Source: Haemophilus parainfluenzae
GTDB taxonomy: Bacteria > Pseudomonadota > Gammaproteobacteria > Enterobacterales > Pasteurellaceae
NCBI RefSeq assembly: GCF_014931415.1
Contig: NZ_CP063121.1
Span: 558,001 to 622,000 of the forward strand
Direction of reading: 5' to 3'
Length of the DNA stretch: 64,000 nt
The notes below the pieces were generated by a model, which did no database searches, was not told where the DNA came from, and saw only the letters and a list, made by a program, of their open reading frames with translations. Shown in pieces: positions 28,715 to 37,311 of this stretch (positions are counted from its first letter, which is position 1; every line of letters starts with the position of its first letter). The position numbers and the translations under genes are program-made.

Positions 28715-29659
28715 ATGAAAAAAACGTTTCTCAAATTAACCGCACTTTTAGGCTTATTCTTGTTGCCTTTCACGGCATTTGCAGAAGAGCCAATTCAGTC
28801 ATTAAATAAAATGTCGCAAGCCATGCGAGATTTAAATTATGAGATTGCTTTTGTGCAAACGACACCAACGAATATGGACTCGTTCCGCTATCGCCATATT
28901 AAGCAAGGGCAAAAAGTGTATGCGCAGTTGGTGACATTAGATGGTGAGCAACAAGAGATCATCCAGCGCGGTAATTTAGTCAGCTATTTCCAGCCAGGGT
29001 CACGCGCTTTCACGATTAACAGTGGTGAGATTGTGGATGCACTTCCGGCAGTGATTCGTACTGATTTTAGCAAGCTGAGTCAGAATTATGATTTTATTAA
29101 GCTTGGAAAAGACCGAATTGCAGGTCGATTTGTTGATACCATTCGTATTGTGCCAAAAGACGATTTTCGCTATCAATATCTCGTTTTCTTAGATGAAGAA
29201 AATGGTTTGTTATTGCGTGGCGATATGCTTGATCGAGAAGGCAAGTTACTTGATCAGTTCCGTGTGGTGACGTTATATATCGATGATCGTCTGCGTGGTT
29301 TAACCGATTACCTTAATAAGGTATCAGTGCCGCCACTTTTAAATGAAGGAAAGCAAGAATCATCGCTTTCAATCAATTGGAAAACTGATTGGTTACCACA
29401 AGGGTTTGATTTAATTCGCCAGAATCAAGATGTGATAGATGGTGAAGTGATTGAAAATGCGTTATTTAGTGATGGTCTTTTCACTTTTACACTTTATATC
29501 AATAAAGCTGATAGCACCGCTGCAAAAGAAAACACGTGGAAACAAGGGGCTTACACGATTTACAGTGAAGTCATAGGTGATAAAGAAATTACCTTTATCG
29601 GACAGCTTCCAATTGCTGCAGCTAAACGAATTGTACAAGGTGTAACATTCCTAAAATAA
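28715..29659 (+). CDS. rseB: Periplasmic sigma-E regulatory protein RseB (MucB)
   Basis: RseB (314 residues) binds the periplasmic part of RseA and mislocalised LPS or lipoproteins, protecting RseA from DegS. It has a signal peptide ending AFAEE and the two MucB/RseB domains: a LolA-like N-terminal domain and a smaller C-terminal domain starting near LSINWKTDWLPQGF. The signal peptide reads LKLTALLGLFLLPF, where an inverted uptake signal encodes LTALL. No obvious Shine-Dalgarno precedes the ATG. Confidence 0.92.
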   Translation: MKKTFLKLTALLGLFLLPFTAFAEEPIQSLNKMSQAMRDLNYEIAFVQTTPTNMDSFRYRHIKQGQKVYAQLVTLDGEQQEIIQRGNLVSYFQPGSRAFTINSGEIVDALPAVIRTDFSKLSQNYDFIKLGKDRIAGRFVDTIRIVPKDDFRYQYLVFLDEENGLLLRGDMLDREGKLLDQFRVVTLYIDDRLRGLTDYLNKVSVPPLLNEGKQESSLSINWKTDWLPQGFDLIRQNQDVIDGEVIENALFSDGLFTFTLYINKADSTAAKENTWKQGAYTIYSEVIGDKEITFIGQLPIAAAKRIVQGVTFLK

Positions 29660-29732
29660 TTCAGTAGCAGTGAGAAAGTTGCTATTTTGTTTCCCCTTGC
29701 TATACTTTCTTCACCTAATGGATTTTGATAGC

Positions 29733-29760
29733 TAAACCCCGTCCTGCGGGGTTTTGTTTT
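29733..29760 (+). terminator. Terminator after rseB
   Basis: AACCCCG (29735-29741) pairs with CGGGGTT (29747-29753) around TCCTG, followed by TTGTTTT. Confidence 0.85.
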
Positions 29761-29794
29761 ATCAAGTGCGGTCATTTTTCTTAAGGTTTTTACA

Positions 29795-30304
29795 ATGAAT
29801 AATCCCCTTCCTCTTCTTGGCATTACAGGTTACAGCGGTAGTGGCAAAACCACATTGCTGGAAAAATTGCTTCCTCAATTAATTAAAAAAGGCCTACGTG
29901 TTTCAGTGATTAAACACAGCCATCACAACGCTCATGTGGATAAAGAAGGAAAAGACAGTTGGCGCATGAAAGAGGCGGGGTCTGCGCAAGTTATTATGGC
30001 TTGTGATAATCGTTGGGCATTGATGACAGAAACCCCTCAAGAGCCGGTTTCATTAACCTATTTAAGCCAACAATTTGATTGTCATTTAACGGATTTAGTT
30101 TTGGTGGAAGGATTTAAACAAGAACCCATTCCAAAGATTCTATTGCATCGACAAGAGATGACAAAACCGTTGCCGGAATTAGACGAAAACGTGTTGGCTT
30201 TAGCAACAGATTATTCGCTTGAAACTGACCGCACTTTATTAGATATTAATCATATCGAACAGATCGCTGAGTTTATTTATCAATGGTGGAAAAAGACGCA
30301 GTAA
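29795..30304 (+). CDS. mobB: Molybdopterin-guanine dinucleotide biosynthesis adapter MobB
   Basis: MobB (169 residues) is a GTP-binding P-loop protein that assists MobA in MGD cofactor formation. The Walker A motif GYSGSGKTTL is at residues about 10-19, followed by VIKHSHHNAHVDKEGKDSWRMKEAGS and the LVLVEGFKQEPIPKI segment, all characteristic. It overlaps the start of the downstream transporter gene by 22 bp. mobA is separate, at 6665. Confidence 0.94.
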   Translation: MNNPLPLLGITGYSGSGKTTLLEKLLPQLIKKGLRVSVIKHSHHNAHVDKEGKDSWRMKEAGSAQVIMACDNRWALMTETPQEPVSLTYLSQQFDCHLTDLVLVEGFKQEPIPKILLHRQEMTKPLPELDENVLALATDYSLETDRTLLDINHIEQIAEFIYQWWKKTQ

Positions 30305-31692
30305 TAGAACGTCAGCATTATAAAGGGCTGACTTGGGTGGCTTCCATGGCTTTGTTTATGCAAAGCTTGGATGCGACTATTTTAAATACTGCCTTACCCA
30401 CCATCGCAACAGATCTGCAAACCCCTGTCTTTGAAATGCAAATGGCGATTATCGCCTATTCTCTTGCCGTAGCCTTATTTATTCCTTTAACCGCTTGGGC
30501 AGCAGCGAAATTTGGTACGCTTACGGTTTTCCGCTCAGCTGTTTTTACCTTTGTATTCGGTTCAGTCGCTTGTGCGATGGCAACGTCTCTCGAGACCCTT
30601 GTGCTTGCACGGATTCTCCAGGGTATTGGCGGGGCATTTATGATGCCTGTCGCTCGCCTTGCGATTATTCAAACAGTACCGAAAAATCAATTAATTAATG
30701 CCTGGAATTTAATGGCGACAGCAGGACTCATCGGCCCGATTCTTGGCCCGATTTTAGGTGGTTGGCTTGTTGTACATACGTCATGGCATTGGATTTTCTT
30801 AATCAATATTCCTATTGGTATGTTAGGCTTCTGGGCTGCCGCTAAAGTGATGGGAAATCATAAGGGTAATGCGAATAAGTTAGACTGGACAGGCTTTTTA
30901 CTCTTTGCATTTGGTTTAGTCGGTTTAACGCTCGGGCTTGATTTACTGGGCGAAAGTCACCGTGACAATATGACTACATATAGTGCATTGTCGATTGGTA
31001 TTGCATTATTGGTGGCCTATTATTTTTATGCAAAAGGTAATGAACGTGCCATTTTGCCTTTATCTCTTTTCAATACAAGAACATTCCGATTAGGCATTGC
31101 AGCCAATATCTTTATCCGTCTTTCTGGTTCGGCTGTGCCGTTCTTATTGCCATTAATGTTCCAACTTTCTTTTGGCTATTCAGCTGAAGAGTCAGGCTGG
31201 TTGCTTGCACCCATTGCGTTAATGTCTGTCGTATTTAAACGTTTTATTGGGCATATCTTAAATATCTTAGGTTATAAAACCACGTTAATTTTATCGTCAC
31301 TTTTAATGGCAGGCTCAACGGTTTCCATGTCATGGCTTGATACCTCATCATCAACGACGTGGATTATATGTAATCTGATGTGGTATGGTGCCTGCATGTC
31401 GATGATTTTTACCTCAATTAATACACTTACCGTTGGCGATCTATCACAGGCTCAAAGTGGTGTAGGCTCAACGGTACTAAGCATTGTGCAACAAGTGGGT
31501 ATCGGATTTGGTATCGCTGTGGCATCTATTATTTTGACGTTATATCGTCAATTTATGGGTAACGACGGCGACGCATTACAACATGCTTTCAGCTATACGT
31601 TTCTGACGACTTCCATTTTTGCTATCGCATTAGTTTGGATATTGAGCTATTTGCACAAAACAGACGGGGATCATTTACGGAAAAAACGCTGA
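30283..31692 (+). CDS. DHA2-family MFS multidrug transporter (MdtD-like)
   Basis: This 469-residue inner-membrane protein has about 13-14 hydrophobic segments. The DHA2 hallmark MQSLDATILNTALPTIA is at residues about 26-42 and the antiporter motif C appears as GPILGPILGGWL. It resembles MdtD-type proton-drug antiporters; the real substrate is unknown. Translation starts inside the 3' end of mobB with no strong ribosome binding site, so it is probably coupled. The order MFS gene then hbpA is the same in H. influenzae. Confidence 0.85.
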   Translation: MVEKDAVIERQHYKGLTWVASMALFMQSLDATILNTALPTIATDLQTPVFEMQMAIIAYSLAVALFIPLTAWAAAKFGTLTVFRSAVFTFVFGSVACAMATSLETLVLARILQGIGGAFMMPVARLAIIQTVPKNQLINAWNLMATAGLIGPILGPILGGWLVVHTSWHWIFLINIPIGMLGFWAAAKVMGNHKGNANKLDWTGFLLFAFGLVGLTLGLDLLGESHRDNMTTYSALSIGIALLVAYYFYAKGNERAILPLSLFNTRTFRLGIAANIFIRLSGSAVPFLLPLMFQLSFGYSAEESGWLLAPIALMSVVFKRFIGHILNILGYKTTLILSSLLMAGSTVSMSWLDTSSSTTWIICNLMWYGACMSMIFTSINTLTVGDLSQAQSGVGSTVLSIVQQVGIGFGIAVASIILTLYRQFMGNDGDALQHAFSYTFLTTSIFAIALVWILSYLHKTDGDHLRKKR

Positions 31693-31770
31693 TATTGAAT
31701 GTCTTAGTCTAATTGGTTATAAGAAAGATCTTTTTCTTATTTCGTAAAAGTTTGATTTGCTTATATCTTA

Positions 31771-31806
31771 GGTGAAATTTTATATTCATGTTTGGGTGTT
31801 TCACCC
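31771..31806 (+). promoter_or_regulatory. hbpA leader with two mutually exclusive hairpins
   Basis: GGTGAAA (31771-31777) can pair with TTTCACC (31799-31805), while GGGTG (31794-31798) can pair with CACCC (31802-31806) around a TTT loop. The two stems share the CACC bases, so only one can form. The segment ends 20 bp before the hbpA start. Confidence 0.35.
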
Positions 31807-31825
31807 GATTAAAGAAGGAAAACTT

Positions 31826-33472
31826 ATGAAATTAAAAGCGACCTTAACTCTTATTGCTGCCAGTTTGTTTTTAGCAGCTTGTGATCAATCTGGTTCTGCG
31901 GCAAAAGAAAATGCGAAAGCAGAAACAGCAAAACCTTCAGGTAATAATACATTTGTGTACTGTACAGCGAAAGCACCACTTAGCTTTAGCCCCGCATTGG
32001 TAATGGAAGGCACATCTTACAATGCAAGTTCACAACAAGTGTATAACCGTTTGGTTGAATTCAAAAAAGGCTCTACTGATCTTGAGCCAGCCTTGGCTGA
32101 AAGCTGGGAGATCAGTGACGATGGTTTAACTTATACTTTCCATTTACGTAAAGGGGTGAAATTCCATACGACAAAAGAATTTACGCCAACACGTGATTTT
32201 AATGCGGATGACGTTATCTTTTCTTTCCAACGTCAGTTAGATCCTAACCACCCTTACCACAATGTATCAAAAGGGACTTATCCGTATTTCAAAGCAATGA
32301 AATTCCCAGATTTATTAAAATCAGTTGAGAAAGTGGATGACAACACCGTTCGTATCACCTTGAATAAAAAAGATGCGACTTTCTTAGCAAGCTTAGGTAT
32401 GGACTTTATCTCTATTTACTCAGCTGAATATGCAGATGCGATGTTGAAAGCGGGTAAACCAGAAACGATCGATAACAAACCAGTTGGGACAGGTCCGTTT
32501 ATTTTTGTGGATTACAAAACTGACCAAGCGGCACAATACGTAGCAAATGAAACCTATTGGAAAGGTCGTACACCGCTTGATCGTTTGGTGATCAGTATCG
32601 TACCAGATGCAACTACGCGTTATGCGAAGTTACAAGCGGGTTCTTGTGATTTAATTTTATTCCCGAACGTGGCGGATTTAGCCAAAATGAAAACCGATCC
32701 AAAAGTACAGCTTTTGGAACAAAAAGGTTTGAACGTGGCATATATCGCATTCAATACGGAAAAAGCACCATTTGATAACGTGAAAGTGCGCCAAGCATTA
32801 AACTATGCAGTGGATAAAAAAGCGATTATTGAAGCGGTTTATCAAGGTGCAGGCACTGCAGCGAAAAACCCATTACCACCAACAATTTGGAGTTATAACG
32901 ACGAAATCCAAGATTATCCGTATGATCCAGAGAAAGCGAAACAGCTTTTAGCGGAAGCGGGTTATCCAAACGGTTTTGAAACGGATTTCTGGATTCAACC
33001 GGTGGTACGTGCGTCTAACCCAAATCCAAAACGTATGGCTGAACTTGTGATGGCAGACTGGGCGAAAGTTGGCGTAAAAGCAAATCCAGTCACATTTGAA
33101 TGGGCTGACTATCAAAAACGTGCTAAAGCAGGCGAATTAACAGCTGGTATTTTCGGTTGGTCAGGCGATAACGGTGATCCGGATAACTTCCTTTCTCCGT
33201 TACTTGCAAGTGCTAACGCTGGTAACTCAAACTTTGCGCGTTTCAAAAATGCAGAATTTGATGCCTTATTAGATAAAGCGATTGGCTTAACGAATAAAGA
33301 AGAACGTGCGGCGCTTTATAAACAAGCACAAGTAATTTTCCATGATCAAGCACCGTGGATTCCAGTTGCACACTCAGTTGGTTTCGCACCACTTAGCCCT
33401 CGCGTAAAAGGCTACGTACAAAGCCCATTTGGCTATGATGCGTTTTATGGCGTGAGTGTTGATGGTAAATAA
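31826..33472 (+). CDS. hbpA: Heme/glutathione-binding periplasmic lipoprotein (DppA family)
   Basis: This 548-residue SBP_bac_5 lipoprotein is the Haemophilus HbpA (also called GbpA), which binds heme and primes glutathione uptake through the dipeptide permease. The lipobox LFLAAC places the lipidated cysteine near residue 19. The DppA-like fold is recognisable by FTPTRDFNADDVIFSFQR, NKPVGTGPF and AFNTEKAPFDNVKVRQAL. The ATG at 31826 with AAGGAA upstream gives the known length; a frame extension to 31772 is not needed. No dpp permease genes are adjacent. Confidence 0.92.
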   Translation: MKLKATLTLIAASLFLAACDQSGSAAKENAKAETAKPSGNNTFVYCTAKAPLSFSPALVMEGTSYNASSQQVYNRLVEFKKGSTDLEPALAESWEISDDGLTYTFHLRKGVKFHTTKEFTPTRDFNADDVIFSFQRQLDPNHPYHNVSKGTYPYFKAMKFPDLLKSVEKVDDNTVRITLNKKDATFLASLGMDFISIYSAEYADAMLKAGKPETIDNKPVGTGPFIFVDYKTDQAAQYVANETYWKGRTPLDRLVISIVPDATTRYAKLQAGSCDLILFPNVADLAKMKTDPKVQLLEQKGLNVAYIAFNTEKAPFDNVKVRQALNYAVDKKAIIEAVYQGAGTAAKNPLPPTIWSYNDEIQDYPYDPEKAKQLLAEAGYPNGFETDFWIQPVVRASNPNPKRMAELVMADWAKVGVKANPVTFEWADYQKRAKAGELTAGIFGWSGDNGDPDNFLSPLLASANAGNSNFARFKNAEFDALLDKAIGLTNKEERAALYKQAQVIFHDQAPWIPVAHSVGFAPLSPRVKGYVQSPFGYDAFYGVSVDGK

Positions 33473-33485
33473 TTAACGGACTATA

Positions 33486-33516
33486 CTAGCCCTTGCAACT
33501 GCAAGGGCTTTTTGTT
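33486..33516 (+). terminator. Terminator after hbpA
   Basis: AGCCCTTG (33488-33495) pairs with CAAGGGCT (33502-33509), then TTTTTGTTTT. Confidence 0.85.
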
Positions 33517-33538
33517 TTCAAGCAAAAGGAGAAAGAAA

Positions 33539-34171
33539 ATGGACTTACATGATATTCGTGAGGATTATTGCAAACAGGCGCTTTCTCAGCATGATTGCGA
33601 TCCCAATCCGATAAAACAATTTGAAAAATGGCTCAACGAAGCGATTACGGCTAAAGTCAATGAGCCGACAGGTGTTAATGTTGCGACGGTCAATGAAGAG
33701 GGGCGTCCAACAAGTCGAATGGTGCTGTTGAAAGAAGTGAACGAACAAGGTTTTGTATTTTTCACAAATTATCACAGCCGAAAAGGTCGTGCCATAGAAC
33801 ATAATCCTTTCGTCGCCCTGACGTTCTTTTGGCCTGAATTAGAACGTTCTGTGCGTATTGAGGGCAAAGCCGAAAAAATCTCGCCTGAACAATCAGATGA
33901 ATATTTTGCAACTCGCCCTTACACTAGCCGAATTGGCGCTTGGGCCAGTGAGCAAAGTGCGGTCATTTCTAGCCACAAATCTTTATTAGCAAAAGCGGCA
34001 CTGATTGCAGCAAAACACCCATTAAATGTCCCACGCCCGCCACATTGGGGCGGTTATCTTGTGATTCCTGATCGCATCGAATTCTGGCAAGGTCGCCCAA
34101 GTCGTTTACATGACCGAATTTGTTATTTATTCAATGATGGAAAATGGGAAAGAGAGCGGTTATCGCCATAA
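33539..34171 (+). CDS. pdxH: Pyridoxamine 5'-phosphate oxidase
   Basis: PdxH oxidises PNP and PMP to PLP with FMN. The 210-residue product has the FMN-binding [24 protein letters not shown] region and the C-terminal signature [25 protein letters not shown]. The ATG at 33539, preceded by AAAGGAG, is preferred over in-frame upstream codons. The PLP made here serves SpeF and many other enzymes, but there is no operon link. Confidence 0.95.
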   Translation: MDLHDIREDYCKQALSQHDCDPNPIKQFEKWLNEAITAKVNEPTGVNVATVNEEGRPTSRMVLLKEVNEQGFVFFTNYHSRKGRAIEHNPFVALTFFWPELERSVRIEGKAEKISPEQSDEYFATRPYTSRIGAWASEQSAVISSHKSLLAKAALIAAKHPLNVPRPPHWGGYLVIPDRIEFWQGRPSRLHDRICYLFNDGKWERERLSP

Positions 34172-34195
34172 ACTCCTTAAAAACATGCTAAAAAA

Positions 34196-34236
34196 CAACC
34201 GCACTTTGATTTTGTAACCAAAGTGCGGTTTATTTT
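34196..34236. terminator. Bidirectional uptake-signal-pair terminator, pdxH / nanY
   Basis: ACCGCACTT (34198-34206) and AAGTGCGGT (34221-34229) form an extended stem between the convergent pdxH and nanY genes, with A- and T-rich flanks on both sides. Confidence 0.85.
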
Positions 34237-34246
34237 TACGTTATTT

Positions 34247-35353
34247 TTATTTGCCGATGATTTCGGCTAAATCAACTTTGCGGTTTTCGTAACGAGAACG
34301 AGTACATGCATCGGCAGTGGCGATAGCGGCACGAGCAGCTTCACCGGTGAGTAATTTTACAAATTCCTCAGTTGGTTCCATACCATGAAGAATGTCATTT
34401 AAATAACGCATTTCTTTTTTCATGATAGAACTCAACCAGAGCGGTGTACGTTTACCCGGTTTACCGTATTGAATCGCACCGTCCATTTCTGTGCTGTTGT
34501 AAATACGGGTACGGTCATCATCTTCTTCTTGAGTTTCGTGAATGAGGAAATAGGTGTCTTTTCCATCCACGCGAAGGGTGCCTTTGGTATTGTACATATC
34601 AAGTTTGATCGCGCCTTTTTCCCCTTGAATTAATACATAATGTTCACCCCAACGGAAAGCAGAGCCCCATTCTAGAACTGCGAAGCGATTATCATCGTAT
34701 TCCATGGTGACAAAAATCATATCGTCTTCATCACCAAATTTTTCGCCTTTGTGTGCAACATTAGCTGCCGCCATGGTAACGGTTTTTGGCATGCCGCCCA
34801 TAATGAATTGTACGCAGTCTAATTCGTGAATATGGTGGTATAAGTGACCGCCAGATTTTTCACGGATTTTTTTCCATGAAATGGTTGGTTGTTGTTCTTC
34901 CCAGCCGTTACGTGCGGTGTGACAATAAAGCACTTTACCGATCACGCCTTGATTGATTAATTCTTTGGCGTGGTGAACACCGTTAAAGAAGTTCATTACA
35001 TGGCCAGCCATAAAGGTAACACCATTTTCTTCGCAAGCGCGCACCATGTCGTCACAGTCTTGATAACTTAAGGCGATTGGTTTTTCACAGAAAACATGTT
35101 TTTTGTTTTTCGCTGCTAGGATTACCGGTTCTTTATGTAAGTAGTTCGGGGTGGCGACAATTACGCAATCCACATTAGGTGAAGTGACTAATTCTTCAAG
35201 AGATTTTGCCGCTACGCATTGTAATTCTTTAGCAATGGTTTCACCATTTTCAGGGTCATATACCATGGTAATCTGTGCATCATCAAATTCATTCATGAAA
35301 CGGGCTAAATCCGCACCAAAATAGCCAACGCCAACAACACCATATCGCATCAT
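34247..35353 (-). CDS. nanY: NanY (YjhC)-type 2,7-anhydro-N-acetylneuraminate oxidoreductase
   Basis: This 368-residue Gfo/Idh/MocA oxidoreductase is strikingly collinear with E. coli YjhC, which converts 2,7-anhydro-Neu5Ac to Neu5Ac in an NAD-dependent cycle. It has the Rossmann motif GVVGVGYFGADLARF, the catalytic EKP motif (CEKPIALS, lysine 91) and the GGHLYHHIHELDCVQ catalytic block, all intact. It is last of a three-gene minus-strand unit with a paralogue and a GntR-type regulator, divergent from the NanX-like transporter. Assignment rests on remembered similarity to YjhC, not on a search. Confidence 0.85.
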   Translation of the reverse strand: MMRYGVVGVGYFGADLARFMNEFDDAQITMVYDPENGETIAKELQCVAAKSLEELVTSPNVDCVIVATPNYLHKEPVILAAKNKKHVFCEKPIALSYQDCDDMVRACEENGVTFMAGHVMNFFNGVHHAKELINQGVIGKVLYCHTARNGWEEQQPTISWKKIREKSGGHLYHHIHELDCVQFIMGGMPKTVTMAAANVAHKGEKFGDEDDMIFVTMEYDDNRFAVLEWGSAFRWGEHYVLIQGEKGAIKLDMYNTKGTLRVDGKDTYFLIHETQEEDDDRTRIYNSTEMDGAIQYGKPGKRTPLWLSSIMKKEMRYLNDILHGMEPTEEFVKLLTGEAARAAIATADACTRSRYENRKVDLAEIIGK

Positions 35354-35363
35354 AATAAACTCC

Positions 35364-36437
35364 TTATTTTTTCACTGAGATTTGTTTTTCCGTTACCATG
35401 GATTGCTTCGCTGCTTCTGCAACTTCGATGGCTTCAGTTAAACATAGACTTAATGGGCTGGTTTTTCCTTGCGTTAAGTGCTCTACCACGCTTTGCACTT
35501 CGATTTCAGCAGCTCGGCTTAACCAAAGTTGGCAAGGTGCATGGGTGACATTATATTGCTGTGTGCCTTTGGCACTTTCACGTAAAGATAAATCAGCCTC
35601 AAATTCATCAAATAAATCAACGTGTTCTATTTTTCCATCTAGATAATTAAACGTGACACTCGAGGTAAAGAAATTGACTTCAATCACACCGTTTTCACCA
35701 TGAATTTGAATGCCCCATTGGTGTAATCGATAAGCCGTGCCCATTTCGAGCGAACCTAACACGCCATTTTTAAAACGTAATAGTAACTGCAACACATCAC
35801 GGCTATCTGGCGTATCTTGATGCGCTTGATTAGCCGCTTGAGCAAAGACCGCCTCTATATCACCCAATAACCAACAGAGTAAATCCAGCTCATGAATGAG
35901 GTGGAAAAGCTCACCGCCCGTAAGATTGGCATCTAATTTCCACCATTCTTTGTTTGGTAGATTTTCAATCCAACGCTGACGCATAGCACGAGCTACGGTA
36001 ATGCGGCCTAATTTTCCTTGTTCTAAAGCCGCTTTTACTTTTAACATGCCAGGTAATGTACGTTCTAAATGGCCCACAAAAATGAATTTGCCTTTTTCTT
36101 CGGCAAGACGGCGTAAATGTTGGCCTTGAGAAGAGCTTAAGGTAAAAGGTGTTTCAATAAAGACATGACAACCCGCATTTAAAGCCAAAATAGCCGGAGA
36201 ATAATGGGCGTAGTTTGGTGTGGAGATAACCACTAAATCAGGTTTGGTTTCAGCCAACATTTCTTCCACACTAAAAAAGGCTTGGCTGCCATATTGATCT
36301 GCAAGTTTTTGTGCAAGAGAAGGGTTGATATCGGTCACCGCAATTAAGTTTGCTTGAGCTTTATCAAATGCTGAAGCCAACTGAACGCCAAAAAAGCCAC
36401 AGCCGATTAAGGCAATGTTTAATCCATTAGTTTGCAT
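35364..36437 (-). CDS. Second Gfo/Idh-type protein with ETP in place of the catalytic EKP motif
   Basis: This 357-residue protein has the Rossmann start IALIGCGFFGVQLAS and the TPNYAH block of the Gfo/Idh family. The family's catalytic lysine motif (EKP) reads E95-T96-P97 in HVFIETPFTLS; the codon is ACA where AAA would give lysine. The active-site GGELFHLIHELDLL segment is conserved. It is therefore either catalytically altered or a non-enzymatic partner of the adjacent NanY. The second ATG (36437) fits the AAGGAGGG ribosome binding site. It overlaps the regulator gene by 11 bp. Confidence 0.8.
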   Translation of the reverse strand: MQTNGLNIALIGCGFFGVQLASAFDKAQANLIAVTDINPSLAQKLADQYGSQAFFSVEEMLAETKPDLVVISTPNYAHYSPAILALNAGCHVFIETPFTLSSSQGQHLRRLAEEKGKFIFVGHLERTLPGMLKVKAALEQGKLGRITVARAMRQRWIENLPNKEWWKLDANLTGGELFHLIHELDLLCWLLGDIEAVFAQAANQAHQDTPDSRDVLQLLLRFKNGVLGSLEMGTAYRLHQWGIQIHGENGVIEVNFFTSSVTFNYLDGKIEHVDLFDEFEADLSLRESAKGTQQYNVTHAPCQLWLSRAAEIEVQSVVEHLTQGKTSPLSLCLTEAIEVAEAAKQSMVTEKQISVKK

Positions 36438-37149
36438 CATGCCCTCCTTGTTGTAAGCGTTGGCGAATACTTTGGAAATATTGCAAGATCGCGCGTTGCA
36501 TGCGTACCAAATCATGCGCTTCCACGGCATCAATTAATTCACGATGTTGCATGGCTAATTTTTCAGGCGAAAGTATTGGTGGCGGTAGGCCTTTTTCTAC
36601 TTGCTGATAAATTTGCCAAAACGCATCTAAATATTGAATCAGTAACGGGTTATTTAATGGTTCATAAAGTTTTAAATGAATGTGGTATTCATCTTTAGGC
36701 GAAAATTTTTGCTCACGGGCATTTTTTTCCATATTGGCCACTGATTTTTGCAAAAGTGCGGTCTGTTCTTGGCTAATTTTTCCCAACACCATCGGAGCAA
36801 AACCGTATTCTAAAATTTCCCGAATATCCAAAATATTAATCAGCTGATTATGATCATTATGCAAATTCAGTTGGGTGTGAAAGCTTAATCCGCGAATCAT
36901 TGGCACAAGAGATGATTCACTCACAAAAGTGCCGACGCCATGGCGAATGTCTAAAATGTGTAGCGCCTCTAAAGATTTAATGGCTTCACGTAAACTGGAA
37001 CGGCTCACACCAAGCTGTTCAATCAGCTCATTTTCTGTTGGCATCAAATCGCCGGATTTAAGATTTTGTTTGATGATGAGCGATTTGATTTTATCCTGCA
37101 AAACGAGACTTGCTTCTTTTTTACTTGTTTTTTTCATTTCTGTTCTCAT
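36427..37149 (-). CDS. GntR/FadR-type (FCD) transcriptional regulator of the nanXY locus
   Basis: This 240-residue protein has an N-terminal winged helix (DLMPTENELIEQLGVSRSSLREAIKSLEALHILDIRHGVGTFV) and an all-helical FCD ligand domain with metal-binding histidines suggested by DEYHIHLKLYE and MQHRELIDAV. E. coli NanR, the sialic acid repressor, is of the same broad class, but this protein is not clearly its orthologue. A second in-frame ATG at 37137 is an equally possible start. It is first in the unit with the two oxidoreductases and divergent from nanX, so it probably controls both. Confidence 0.85.
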   Translation of the reverse strand: MRTEMKKTSKKEASLVLQDKIKSLIIKQNLKSGDLMPTENELIEQLGVSRSSLREAIKSLEALHILDIRHGVGTFVSESSLVPMIRGLSFHTQLNLHNDHNQLINILDIREILEYGFAPMVLGKISQEQTALLQKSVANMEKNAREQKFSPKDEYHIHLKLYEPLNNPLLIQYLDAFWQIYQQVEKGLPPPILSPEKLAMQHRELIDAVEAHDLVRMQRAILQYFQSIRQRLQQGGHDAN

Positions 37150-37202
37150 TTTCTAATCTATTTTCTGAATTTGTGATCCAGCTCTCATTCTCTCTAATTG
37201 AC

Positions 37203-37223
37203 ATAAGACATCATACGTCTTAT
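37203..37223. promoter_or_regulatory. Candidate operator palindrome in the regulator-nanX divergent region
   Basis: ATAAGAC (37203-37209) and GTCTTAT (37217-37223) form a perfect 7-bp inverted repeat with a 7-bp spacer. It is centred in the 162-bp divergent region, where a GntR/FCD dimer would be expected to bind. Confidence 0.6.
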
Positions 37224-37264
37224 CTTTATTTATGCAAGCAGAAATTAGCAGTGATTTTAAATTC

Positions 37265-37280
37265 TGTGATCTATACCACA
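37265..37280. promoter_or_regulatory. CRP-like site upstream of nanX
   Basis: TGTGA-TCTATA-CCACA matches the CRP consensus TGTGA-N6-TCACA at 9 of 10 positions, and the flanks AATT/AATT extend the symmetry. It lies 32 bp before the nanX start. It also contains one TATACC, the complement of the GGTATA hexamer bound by E. coli NanR. Confidence 0.6.
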
Positions 37281-37311
37281 AAATTCTCAAATACAAGGAA
37301 GGGAGGTTGTT

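Noticed and set aside
29660-29794. Possible small RNA or tRNA in the rseB-mobB gap
   Set aside because: Only a simple terminator hairpin and an uptake signal are visible; no cloverleaf or conserved ncRNA shape.
31693-31770. Fur box upstream of hbpA
   Set aside because: The AT-rich stretch has an ATAAGAAA hairpin but no convincing 19-bp Fur palindrome.
35364-36437. Pseudogene call for the ETP-motif oxidoreductase
   Set aside because: The frame is full length with conserved folds on both sides; a single motif change is not enough to call it broken.
36438-36533. N-terminal extension of the second Gfo/Idh protein into the regulator gene
   Set aside because: It would code about 32 residues unlike the family, and a strong AAGGAGGG lies just before the ATG pair at 36440/36437.
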